Positions 21,919 through 32,078 of a stretch of DNA of 64,000 bases are shown here, one piece after another; position 1 is the stretch's first letter, and the number at the start of each line of letters is the position of its first letter. Source of the stretch: Ctenosaura bakeri (lineage: Eukaryota > Chordata > Lepidosauria > Squamata > Iguanidae); contig CAOLHI010000254.1 in assembly GCA_948474755.1 (NCBI GenBank), forward strand, positions 434,001 through 498,000. The letters run 5' to 3'. The notes beneath the pieces were generated by a model that had not been told where the DNA came from, searched no databases, and saw only the letters and a program-made list of their open reading frames with translations. The position numbers and the translations under genes are program-made.

Positions 21919-24085
21919 CTGTGAAACAAAGAGCAAAAATCCTGATAAGGCAAAGCAGTGACATCAGCAGCATGCAGGCTATCACTACACGACTAGAATG
22001 CAAAATTCATTGACAATTTGTATAAGGCTTCCAGAACCACTAACAGAGAATTTAACTAGATATTTACAGTAATACTCCTTGAGCAGATCATGTGCTGTGA
22101 ACTTTTTCCTCCTGTGATATTGCTATGTTTCTTGAGCTAAAACCCAGCCAAAGGCTTTTTAGATTTTTAAAATGAGTATAAAAATCGCATACAATTATTT
22201 TTTATTCATAAAGGATGTCAAAATACAAATCAAAACCACTAAAATGTTTTGCTCTTCTTTAAAAAAAAGCTGTAAATTCCTCCACAAAATCAATTCTGAA
22301 AAAATTTAATATCAGAATTTATGTTATTAACCTGTTCTTGGTGCAGAGTTTTTTTCAGCCCACTAGGAAACTGGGTTTTAACCTTTGTTGAAAATTGAAT
22401 TTATTGGGTAATGCATAACAATATTTAGTAATATTCTCAGGGTATCTTACAGGATTCTACACACAGCTATATATAAACATATTTATCAATATCCAGAGCA
22501 ATTAGCATCTTCAGGCTTCTCTAATGTACATGCAAACAGATTCAAGGACAATAAGTACTGTCTTCTTTTCCCCCAAGATTATGGAAAGTGAAAAAATTAC
22601 AGTGGGTTGTTTAGAAAGCCTTTTTGGAAGGTAGTTTATATCAGATCCATCATGTCTGTGAAAGATATTCCACTGAGGCCAGCAAGTCACACAACTACAT
22701 TTCCCCTTTTCATGCAAGAAGTAAATGGTATAAAGTATCCTTTTGAAAAACGAGGAGTAAAATACACATAGATTCCAGATCAGAATTAAATCAGTAGGTG
22801 TTATAAAGTGTGGTTGGTCAGTTTGTACCGATAAGAGACCAATCATTTTCCATTCTAACAGAGTAGTAATTGACCCAGCAACTAAACTAAATATCAAAAT
22901 TTCTCTCACTTGCCTCTTTATACCACTGATACCTTTTAACCAACAATCTTTATTCATTCCTATACCAAAGGCTCTATGCACAATTGACTGACCACCTTTC
23001 TAGTTCTCTGTGAATCAGGGCATGAAGATTGCTTTTAAGTTTCTATCATATATTCCACTTTCCATTATTTACACAATGGCAAGCACATGCAATGCAGAAA
23101 AGTTTGCTTCTAGAAATAATAGTTAAATTATAACAATATGCAATATGTAAACCATCTTTAGAGATTTATTGTCTTGGGCTATGAATGGTTTATTAATTTT
23201 CCCCTTTCATTATATATTACATGATAACAACAGAACAAAGAATTGTGCACCCAGTTTTGACATCAAAACAGAAAAATAACATCTTGTATTGTCAGTCCTG
23301 TGCTGAAGACAAGGAACATGCTTCAGGAGAGGAGGTATAATGGGTACCACCTTCCTGAAACAACATTCCACTTTATTCGAAAGCAGCAAAAGTTGCAAGA
23401 CGATGGCAAATGTAGTCTGACAGGTGGGAAGAGAGATAGGCAAGTACCTCCTCTGTAGTTGGACTGCTCAGGGGTTAAATTGTGCCTGGGGAGAAGTAGA
23501 CTAGCTGTTTCACCACCAGCTCACCCAAAAGATGATCCACATTCTGCCACACTACAAGGGTCATGGCAACAAGCACACAGAAAGAGCATGAGGCAGATTA
23601 GAGAAGAGCCAAATATAGAATGTGTGTATGTGCATGTGCGCTTGCCTTCAAGTCACCTGTCAACTTATGGTGACCCCATGAGTTTTATATAGCGTCCATA
23701 AGCTGTGTGGAGTATTAGTTTTAGTAAACAACGCCTTTACTAAAACAAGCAAAAGTATTGTTCTGTTCGGTTTTTAAATACTCAAGCACCACTACACTTT
23801 CTCCAACTATTACAAGCCAAAACCAAATATATAATTTTGATGCTGTAGAGGTTAATAATGATTCATCACTACATCTAAAAGTTCTTTCTTAATTAAACAA
23901 AAAACCTTGCAGGTAGCATAGCAACAGCGGATATTTCTGTATAAAACTCAAAAGTACTTCTATCTATTTTTATCTAATAGTTTATTTCAAAGTTATAAAT
24001 ACATATACAGATAAATCCCACGTTTACCCAGAGACAACCCAGTTTTGCTCTCAATCTCACAGTATGTAAAACCACATTCCCCCAC
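21919..24085. other. intron 2, mostly unassigned
   Basis: AT-rich sequence. The only piece I can name is a short SINE tail in minus orientation at about 23640-23700 (GCCTTCAAGTCACCTGTCAA and CTTATGGTGACCCCATGA). The 156-codon frame on the minus strand at 22511-22981 has no recognisable domain and no coding character. Confidence 0.45.
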
Positions 24086-24089
24086 ACTC

Positions 24090-24585
24090 CTTTCCCTTCT
24101 GTTTTGCATGGGAAGGGAAAGGAGGGAGCTGGGGAGGGGAGAAAGCTCCTAGGAGCTTTCCATCCCCCCATTCTCTTCCATTTTGCATGGAAAAGGAAAG
24201 GAGGGTGCTCTGGAGCTTTCCCTCATCCACCTTTCCCTTCCGTTTTGCATGGGAAGGGAAATGAAGGAGCTCTGGAGGAGCAAAAAGAAACCTGTACGAA
24301 CTTTCTTTTCCCCACTCTGGATATATATCCTTTCCTTTCCCATGCAAAACAGAAAGGAAAGTGGGATGGGAGAAGCCTCGCACAAGGGTTCCGCTGCCCC
24401 TCCCGTTCCAATGCATTTTGCCCCAGCACAGAGAACTCACACTGAGGCAAAATAGAAGGGAAGGAAGGGTGAGGAAAGTCTCGTAGGAGCATGCCTTTAG
24501 CCTCCTATAGCTCCCCCTCCCTTTCCTATGCATTTGGCTCAGCACTGAGAACTTGAGCAGAAGCAAAATGAACAGGAAAGGGAGA
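24090..24585. repeat. degenerate purine/pyrimidine-skewed repeat array
   Basis: A core close to TTTTGCATGGGAAGGGAAAG recurs at about 24103, 24181 and 24243 in plus orientation and in inverted form at about 24331-24355. It is followed by GGAGGGAGCTCTGGAG-like spacers. The spacing is about 60-80 bp. A 192-codon minus-strand frame exists only because the unit repeats without stops (recurrent HAKxKGK-like peptides), so I do not call it a gene. Confidence 0.65.
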
Positions 24586-24588
24586 GGA

Positions 24589-24693
24589 GTATTTGCCAGC
24601 ATATAAGATGTGCTGATGTATAAGACACATCCCATTTTTAAATGTTATTTTTCAGAGATAAATGTGCATCTTATATGCCAGCAAATATGGTAC
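24589..24693. mobile_element. short foldback element
   Basis: GTATTTGCCAGCATATAAGA at the left is inverted at the right as GCATCTTATATGCCAGCAAA followed by TATGGTAC. The arms are about 22 bp and pair almost perfectly around a core of about 60 bp. The family is not named. It ends 8 bp before the Harbinger-like MITE. Confidence 0.6.
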
Positions 24694-24701
24694 TTAACTT
24701 A

Positions 24702-25071
24702 GGTCCTTTCCACACGGGGGTATTAAAACAGTGTAGCGCAACCTCTGACGGAGGTCGTCTACACTGTAAAATGGATTGGGGCGGACTACTTTAGTGTAAT
24801 TCCACACCCCAATCCGCGCTAGGGCGACCAGAAGTGGCGACGCCGCATGCTTTTTAAAAACCACTTTTGAAGAGGTTTTTAAAAAGCATGATCGTGCAGC
24901 CCCATGCAGCCCCGTCGCAGCGTCTGGTGTGGATTTGCAGGCATGCGCAAGGGCGTGCCTGCAGATCTGCCGGGGCGGGCTGCTCCACGTGGCGACGGAC
25001 TTACCAGGTTTCAGGTAAGCTCCGTTTCAGGATGTCTCAGGATGTTTTTTCCTTCACGTGTGGAAAGGGCC
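24702..25071. mobile_element. Harbinger-like MITE 1
   Basis: The ends are GGTCCTTTCCACACG at the left and, reversed, GGCCCTTTCCACACG at the right, flanked by TTA (24699-24701 and 25072-25074), a 3-bp target as in PIF/Harbinger. The 370-bp interior is GC-rich and contains an inverted repeat GCATGCTTTTTAAAAACC/GGTTTTTAAAAAGCATG (24846-24890). It has no coding capacity. Confidence 0.8.
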
Positions 25072-25074
25072 TTA

Positions 25075-25695
25075 GAAAAGGTCCAAACAAATGTGAACAC
25101 AATTGAGCTATGTCATATTTAAAGCAATAACAGTCATTTGTTTGTATGTGAATCTTGTCTGACCAGTGACATCACTAGGATAGTGGACCACACTGAGTGA
25201 CATAATCAGATCAAGGTGACACTGAGCCTAATGACATCAGTGCCTCACACATGCACAAGACCTGCTTGGCTGAGAAGTGCAGTGAAGAAGATGAGATGGT
25301 AGCAAAGGCTGTGTCTCCAGGGCTGAAGAAGCTGCAGCAGAGTCTGGCTTTCTGCCTGAGGGAGCTGGAGCTAACAGTGGTTTGTTCTGCATCGCTGCCT
25401 CCCATTTTGCCAGTTGGTCTTAGCCAGGAGGCTCCACAGGATCCACAGGGAAGGAAGTTTTGTTCAGACACGGGAGTACAGCGTTACTCCCTTCCTTTTC
25501 TTGGTCTGGTTCCCTCCCCTAGCTGAGCAGGTCTCCATCCTTTTGGCCCCTTTGCCACATCCTATGAGAAGACTCAATCTTCCTTCTCCCCACACCACTC
25601 AGACTACCCTCTTTTTTTGTTTGCCGCCCCAAACACTAGAAAATCATCCTGTGCCCTCCACTCCATGGCACACTGCTAAGTTCCCCTCCCTTCCA
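25075..25695. other. intron 2, no recognised feature
   Basis: Mixed-composition sequence between the MITE and the CR1 fragment. Frames of up to 121 codons on both strands look non-coding. Confidence 0.4.
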
Positions 25696-26049
25696 GTTTT
25701 TGCACTCTGGACAAGTTCCAGTTTGTCAATATGCTTTCTGAACTGTGGTACCCAGACCTGGACACAGTATTCCAAGTAGGGCCTGGCCAAAGCAGAATAG
25801 AATAGTATTACTACTTCTCTTGACCTAGACACTATACTCCTATTGACTCAGCCCAGAATTGCATTGGCCTTTTTGGCTGCTGCATCACGCTTCTGGCTTA
25901 TGTTCAGCTTGTGGCTTACTAAGACTCCTAGATCCTTTTAACACATACTATGGTCAAGCCAGATGTCACCCATCTCATATCTGTGCATTTCATTTTTTCT
26001 GCACAGGTGTAGTACTTTACACTTTTCCCTGTTGAAATTCCTTTTGTTA

Positions 26050-26423
26050 GGCTCTTACTGCACTATGCTGTGATCCTGGATCATCCTGTTGCAATCCCAG
26101 CAATATCATTGCCAGGATGGGATCAGGAACCGAACACTCCCCACCACATTGGTCAGCTGTTGGCGGATGGGCAGCATTTGGGACACACTCCTTTCTTCCG
26201 CAGTACAGCCAGCCTCTTCCTGTGCTGTACTGAGGAAGGAAGTGCTTGATAGCACTCTGCCCCTTCCGCATGCCCACAGCTGAAGGGATTGTTGCGCGAA
26301 AGGAGGCCAACAGCTGGGGACACAACAGCAGTGGGAGTGCAACAACATTGTGCTATGACACATGTCACGGACTGGCAGCAACATGTCCGCATGCCAGGAT
26401 GGCACTGTTATCTGATAGGGGCC
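26050..26423. mobile_element. Harbinger-like MITE 2, inside CR1
   Basis: The element begins GGCTCTTACTGCAC and ends with the reverse of GGCCCCTATCAGAT. It is flanked by TTA at 26047-26049 and 26424-26426. On either side the CR1 sequence resumes. At 374 bp it is close in length to the MITE at 24702-25071. Frames inside it (up to 99 codons) are not meaningful. Confidence 0.72.
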
Positions 26424-26977
26424 TTAGTTTTGTCCCAGTTCTCTAATCTATTAAGGTTATTTGAATTCTGATCCTGTCCTCTGGAGTATTATCTATCACT
26501 CCTAATTTGGTGTCATCTGCAAATTTGATAAGAATGCCCTCTATTCTGTCATCCAAATCAATGATAAAGATGTTGAACAGCACTAGACCCAGGACAGAAC
26601 CCTGTGGCATCCCATTAGTCACTTCCCCCCAGGATGGAAAGGAACTATTAGTGAGCACCTTTGGGGTTCAGTCAGTCAACCATTTACAAATCCACCTAAC
26701 AGTAGCTTTGTCTAACCCACATTTTATTACCTTGTTGCAAGAGTATCATGGGAGACTTGTCAAAGGCCTTACTGAAATCAAGATATGCTGTATACACAAC
26801 ATTTCCTTCATCTACCAAGCTAGTAACACTATCAAAAAAAGAGATAAGATTAGTCTGGCATGACTTATTTTTGAGAAAGCCATGTTGACTTTTAGTGAGC
26901 ATGGCATTCCTTTCTAAGTGCTTACAGACTGTCTGTTTAATGATCTGCCCTAGAATCTTTCCTGGTATTGATCTCAG

Positions 26978-27896
26978 TGTTACGGCCTTTTTCCAGCCTG
27001 GACTTGTGGGATGTCAGATATCATTTTGATATCAATAATTTGGCTTTCTTCTACCATCCCTCTCCACGTGTCTGCGAGGTCCACCGGACAAGCTCACAGT
27101 CAGGCTTGGCCCCTAATTGCTGCAATATTCCAAACAATACAGGCAAGCCAGAAATAGCTGTCTTGCCGCTTTAGGAGACCTCAAAGGCAAGTACTCTTAT
27201 GTATGCACGCAACTTACAAAAAACTCCCTGTCCCGAGCAGGCAACTTGGCAAGCTGAATTCTCAACTGTCAAGCACTGCGCATTTGCATACTGGCTATTC
27301 TATTGTCAATTCAGACCTAACTCAATCATGCTAAATTCTGACCTTTTGGAGGCTTTGTCTCCGGCCTTAAACTCATTGTTTTTCCCCAAGTACAGACTAG
27401 CCTATGGTCATATTTTCCCTATAAAAACCCCTGATTTTGAGAGCTTCTTTGGATCACTCAGATCGCCCAGGACTTCTAACCCACCTTGCTGCCGCTTTGT
27501 TTGGCGAGCTGTCCCCTCAGTCCCATGTACTGAGACTATACACCTTCAAACTTTCGCAGTGACCCACCCGGGCTTCAGGACAGGTGTAGTATCACCCAAA
27601 TCAACAATCCCTCTCAAAAATCCCTCTATACCTCTCCAACTTTTATTTTCTATAGTTATCTGTGTGAGTGTGTTGCATACACTGTTTGTCTGTATTTTAA
27701 TAAAGATCACAATTATTATTTCAATCCTGTTTGCTCCTTGACTTGGCCTGACCCCGTAGACATTGGGTAAAAGATTCCACTGTGTTGTCCTGCCTCTCGC
27801 ATTGCTAGCTTGTGCTCTTTGACTAATTTCCCCAATTTGTTTAATTGTGAGCGCATTTAGATGTCCCTCATGGGACCCCCAGTTAACAGGGTAACA
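26978..27896 (+). mobile_element. solo LTR (copy B), inside CR1
   Basis: This 919-bp segment begins TGTTAC and ends GTAACA, and is flanked by TCAG (26974-26977 and 27897-27900). It is the same family as 6312-7208, with shared blocks such as CCTCAAAGGCAAGTACTC and CCTTGACTTGGCCTGACCCC. It carries TATAAAA at 27420-27426 and AATAAA at 27699-27704. It interrupts the minus-strand CR1 copy. No internal coding region is present. Confidence 0.9.
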
Positions 27897-28692
27897 TCAG
27901 GCTGACCAGGTGGTAATTGTTAAGGTCCTCTTTTTCCCTTTTTGAAGATGGGGACAATATTTGTCCTCCTCCAATCTGCTGGTACTTTTCTTGTTCTCCA
28001 GGAATTCTCAAAAATTATTACCAGAGATTCTGAGATTACTTCTACAGTTCTTTTAACACCTTTGGATGTACTTCATCTGGCTTTGGAGATTTTAATTCAT
28101 TTAGAGTAGACAGGTATTCCTATACTACCTCTTTACCTATTCTCTGTTGCATTTCTCCTACTGCATCATCTGCTCCATTATCCCCAGATAGAGCATTATT
28201 TTCCTTTTGAAGGAAGATGAAAGCAAAGAAGGTATTCAGTAGCTCTGCCTTTTCTCTGTCCCCTGTTAGCATTTCATCATCTTCTCCACACAGAGGCCCT
28301 ACCATTTCCTTGTTCTTCCTTTTGCTATAGACAAAACAAAAAAAAGCCCTTTTTATTGTTTTCAACTTCTTTAGCAAGCCTGAGCTTGTTCTGCACTTTA
28401 GCTTTTCTTTCCTCCTAGACTTGCTGGCTATTTGTCTGAATTCCTCTTTGGTGATTTCCCCCTTTTTTCATTTCTGGTACATGTCCCTTTTAAACATTAG
28501 CTCCACTGAAAGTTCTTTAGACATCCATCCCAGACTCTTTAGACACCTCCCATTTTTCCTCCTCATTGGAACTGTTTGAAATTGTGCCTTCAATATGTCA
28601 CTTTTAAGAATCTCCAACCCATCATGAGCTCCCTTCCCTTTTAGTATTCCCAACTATGGCATCACTCCCAGTATTTCTCTAAGTTTACTATT

Positions 28693-29520
28693 TGCATAAT
28701 TGGACATATTTATGACTGGAACACATGTTTGAAAGTGTGATAGCTGTAAGCATATGCCAGGTCAGGTTGACTTCAGACATGATCAGATCATAAGTTCAAA
28801 GAAGATTAGGCAGCAAAGCCTGATACCGATGTGCCTGGGATAATCCTTTCAAAAACTGTAAGTTGCAAGCGCTCCTGAAAACAATAGCAGGCAAAACTGC
28901 CCAGGTGAAGCAACCAAGGACCCTACTGTGAGCATATCCTATGGAGATCTTTCCTATTCACTTTACCTGATCAAATCATTAAGAGATTGTTAGGATTCTT
29001 ATCAAGAATTAAGACAATCAGCAGATTCCGGACACGTTCACCAATCCCAGGAAAAAGCCTTTACCACTTTGTCCACACATACTTTTTCTGGGCAGGAAAT
29101 AGGGTATAAAAACCCTAGTTCCAACCCCATTAAACTGTAGTACTTGGATGACACATGTGGTACCTATATCTCTTTTTGTTCTTGCTACTCTCAGAAGTGT
29201 TGTCTGAACCACTCCGCTCCAATCTTCTGCTCCAGGATTGGTAACTATAACCCTTTCCATCCAATCTCTCTTCCTATCCAACTTCTCTTACCTCAATTTT
29301 TGGATAGCCTTGTATGGTTCTTGAGAGTGTCTGATTTCTTGTGTGCCTATCAATTCCAAATAAGATATTCTCTACAGTTAGTACTGGTATGAACAGTTGA
29401 GAAGATCCTCCCATTACCCTCCTCTTGCAAGCTTCCTTTGAGCTATAATTCCTCCTATTTCTAAGGAGACACTGGCATTGTGGGTAGACCCCAAGGTCTT
29501 CCACCTTTTAGGGTAATACA
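28693..29520 (+). mobile_element. probable solo LTR of a second family, inside CR1
   Basis: CR1 coding sequence stops at about 29521 and resumes at about 28690, leaving an 828-bp insert. The insert begins TGCATAATTGG and ends GGGTAATACA on the plus strand. It has a TATA-like GGTATAAAAACC at about 29101. Its end resembles the other LTRs (GGGTAACA). No clean target duplication is visible and a few CR1 bases are missing, so the assignment is tentative. Confidence 0.5.
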
Positions 29521-29690
29521 GCTTTCTTAAAGTCTAGAATGTGAGTCTGACTATGCTTGGCTTTCCCTTTCTGTATAATAAACTCCAGCAGAACATGGTC
29601 ACTTCCCCTTAAGGGTCCTGCTGCCTCCACCACATTAACCAGCTCATCATTGTGGTTTAGGATCAGATCTAAAATAGCTAAAATATGATA

Positions 29691-30644
29691 CACACAGAAG
29701 GCTTTCACCAAGTTTCAAAGCTGCTAGTATTACTGTCTGAATTTACTGTAAGATTTTAATGCTATTTGCAAAGGCAACTATTCTAGTTAAGTAAGTTCTT
29801 GAGCAAAACAAACAAAAAATCTTATCAAATCTTTTTGTGGATCAATAATCACACAAGCAGCTAACATACCCTTAGGACATTGGCATGTTAGGTGGTTGAG
29901 AAAAAGGAATGTTAATCTCAGATACACAGCAAGGTGATTTGGCATTTAAACTGCACTATTCAAATTCAACTTCTTGTTGAACACTGCAGAAATTACCACT
30001 TTAAGAGTACAACAGAATCAGGTTTACTGTCCATTACCTTATATTTATTTCTGCCCTGTTATAGGCAAGATAACTAAATCACCATACACTCATGCTTACA
30101 TAGTACTGTAGAAACTTTTCATGACGAGCTATAATTGATCCTAGCATTTCAACACATGGTTAAAGATAGCAGGTGCCTGCTTCTGGGTTACCGAGTGCTG
30201 CAAATGCAATGTTAAATCATAATTTACTATTACATTAGTGTGGCTAGCCTCCCCCAGGCTCACATGATTCCCCTCTGCACAAATATATGATGAAATTTAG
30301 AAGGTTTTTTTTTAAAAAATTAATTGCAGTCTGTTGTGACAACGGAACCTGGACAGACTATGGTTAAACTTAATTAGGATAAATGAAAAAAGTCAACTTC
30401 AAACCATGGTTTATGATGTTGGCTTGTTTCCAAATTATAATGAAGATTAACAACAGGTCAGGGTTTGGGCATTTTGTTGCATTGCTGTTAATCCAAAAAG
30501 GAAGCAGAAGCTTCTAGGCTCTTCCTTTATGCCATACTGGAAGAAAATAGGCAGAAACACCTAACATCAGGAAGTGGCTATGCTTTAGTGAGGATACATG
30601 AAAAAGGAGGGACAAAAGAGGATATTGAGCCCTCCAGAGTGTGC
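29691..30644. other. intron 2, no recognised feature
   Basis: AT-rich sequence up to the DIRS insertion site. Nothing recognisable was found. Confidence 0.45.
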
Positions 30645-30670
30645 TTTAACAGTACTATAGAAGAGGGAAT
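30645..30670. repeat. left copy of 26-bp direct repeat flanking DIRS
   Basis: TTTAACAGTACTATAGAAGA followed by GGGAAT abuts the left end of the DIRS element exactly. The identical sequence abuts the right end (36758-36783). Bases beyond the repeat differ on both sides. Confidence 0.97.
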
Positions 30671-30721
30671 GAACAGGTTGCTTACCTGTAACTGTGGTTC
30701 TTCGAGTGGTCATCTGTGCCA

Positions 30722-30856
30722 TCATACACTAGGAGCTTTAGCGCCTGCGCGGTAGCGTTCGGAAACTTCTAGAGCTTGTTCGCTTGGCGGGAACCCCTCC
30801 CCCACGCCGGTACTGCGCATGCTCCTCCCGCCGAGCAACGGTCTCTCCTCAGTTCT
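30722..30856. repeat. DIRS inverted terminal repeat, left
   Basis: 135 bp, identical in reverse complement to 36599-36733. The outer 51 bp of this end (30671-30721) are not shared with the other end, as is usual for DIRS elements. Confidence 0.97.
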
Positions 30857-30910
30857 GTCGTCCGCCGTAGAACCTACAGGGACCTGAGAAAGAGGGGAGG
30901 AAGGGCGGGT

Positions 30911-31007
30911 GTGTATGATGGCACAGATGACCACTCGAAGAACCACAGTTACAGGTAAGCAACCTGTTCTTCTTCTTCGTGGTCTCTGTGCCTTCATACA
31001 CTAGGAG
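30911..31007. repeat. DIRS internal complementary region
   Basis: 30911-30969 is the exact reverse complement of the element's left end (30671-30729, 59 of 59). 30970-31007 is the exact reverse complement of its right end (36720-36757, 38 of 38). The two halves abut with no gap. In the DIRS replication model this region templates the joining of the ends into a circle before recombinase-driven integration. It lies just beyond the stop of the recombinase frame. Confidence 0.97.
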
Positions 31008-31043
31008 ACTGTGTAGCTTACCGGTCGGACGGCGGGTCAGGTC

Positions 31044-32078
31044 CTACAGCACGGAAGCCAACACCTCACGTCCAAACCGGGCATCTCTGCGCGACCGGCA
31101 GTCGAGCCTGTAGTGGCGCACGAAGGTCGATGGTTGGGACCAGGTCGCCACACGGCAGAGTTCATGCAGGTCAACTCCTCGCAGGAGGGCCGCAGAAGTA
31201 GCCACAGCTCTGGTGGAGTGGGCTCGAAGCAGGACTGGCGGAGGCTTCCTCGCGAGCTCATACGCCAGTTCAATAGTCCTCACCACCCACTTGGAGAAGC
31301 GCTGGGTGGACACTTTTAGGCCCCTCCGACGTCGCCCATAGCAAACAAAGAGATGCGGCGTCTGTCGGAAGGAAGCAGTCCTGTCCTTGTAGAAAGCCAA
31401 TGCCCGACGCACGTCCAGGGAGTGGAGGGACCGCTCCAACGGTGTCGTCGGGTTCGGGAAGAAGGCAGGCAGGATGATGTCCTGGTTGAGATGGAAACTG
31501 GACACCACCTTTGGCAGGAACGAGATGTCAGGTCTCAGGACCACCTTGTCCCTGTGGAAGACCGTGAAGGGCTCATCGGAACGAAGAGCTGTGATCTCAC
31601 CCGCTCGCCTCGCTGAGGTCACCCCTACCAGGAAGGCAGTTTTCATTGTCAGGAGCCTGTCATCCGAGGTCGCCATTGGCTCGAAGGGCAGCTTCGTCAG
31701 CTGCGAGAGCACCAGCGAGAGGGACCACGGCGGTAGCGGCGGCGATACCGGCGGGTAGAGATGATGAAGTCCTTTCAGGAACCGCTTAACGGTATCGTTC
31801 CTGAAGAAGGCCGAGGCAGCAGATCGTGGCGGTTGGTATGCCACGATCGCGGAGAGATACACCTTCAGGGATGGAAACGCCAGGCCCTGTTGCCGGAGGT
31901 GCAGGAGGAAGTGCAGGACGGTCGAGAGCCCCGCGGGCGATACCGGCTCACTCCTCTCGTTAGCGAAGGTCAGGAAGCGTCGCCACTTGTATTGATAGTT
32001 GCGACGGGTGGATTCCTTCCTGGCCGCGACGAGGACGGTACCGAGCACGGGATCGTCTAGTGCGATATCCTCCAGGCA
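31044..32078 (-). CDS. DIRS tyrosine recombinase
   Basis: About 344 residues from 32078 to the stop at 31044 form a tyrosine recombinase. The N-terminal part begins near ESTRRNYQYKWRRFLTFA and continues through a core-binding region (GLSTVLHFLLHLRQQGLAFP). The catalytic residues are all visible: the arginine in TSARRAGEITALR (second R), H and R in HSTRAVA, tryptophan in VATWSQPS at the His/Trp position, and the tyrosine in FVRHYRLD. This enzyme integrates the circular DNA of DIRS elements in place of an integrase. It overlaps the end of the RT frame by about 20 bases and is in the -1 frame to it. No ATG precedes the domain closely, so expression by frameshift or from an internal start is likely. 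The same frame stays open upstream to 33884, over the whole RT gene. Confidence 0.93.
   Translation of the reverse strand, partial: CLEDIALDDPVLGTVLVAARKESTRRNYQYKWRRFLTFANERSEPVSPAGLSTVLHFLLHLRQQGLAFPSLKVYLSAIVAYQPPRSAASAFFRNDTVKRFLKGLHHLYPPVSPPLPPWSLSLVLSQLTKLPFEPMATSDDRLLTMKTAFLVGVTSARRAGEITALRSDEPFTVFHRDKVVLRPDISFLPKVVSSFHLNQDIILPAFFPNPTTPLERSLHSLDVRRALAFYKDRTASFRQTPHLFVCYGRRRRGLKVSTQRFSKWVVRTIELAYELARKPPPVLLRAHSTRAVATSAALLRGVDLHELCRVATWSQPSTFVRHYRLDCRSRRDARFGREVLASVL

Larger units (their letters stand above)
25700..29690 (-). mobile_element. CR1 LINE fragment, interrupted three times
   Basis: Minus-strand pieces in CR1 order are as follows. 29711-29508 is endonuclease-RT linker (AILDLILNHNDELVNVVEAA, DHVLLEFIIQKGK). 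28653-28120 is pre-RT (DGLEILKSDILKAQ). 26902-26696 is RT (QHGFLKNKSCQTNL, DFSKAFDKSP). 26658-26443 is RT (NGMPQGSVLGLVLFNIFIID, KFADDTKLGVIDNTPEDR). 25832-25700 is C-terminal (SALARPYLEYCVQVWVPQFR). It is interrupted by a Harbinger-like MITE (26050-26423), LTR copy B (26978-27896) and a probable LTR (28693-29520). It lacks the usual CR1 3' terminal octamer, so its end is truncated. It is a dead copy. Confidence 0.9.

Noticed and set aside
22511..22981. 156-codon minus-strand open frame as a host exon
   Set aside because: No domain and no convincing acceptor/donor pair in frame. OSBPL9 exons on either side already join in phase without it.
24057..24635. 192-codon minus-strand open frame with repeated HAK/KGK-like peptides
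   Set aside because: It arises from tandem copies of a stop-free repeat unit, and similar frames exist on the opposite strand.
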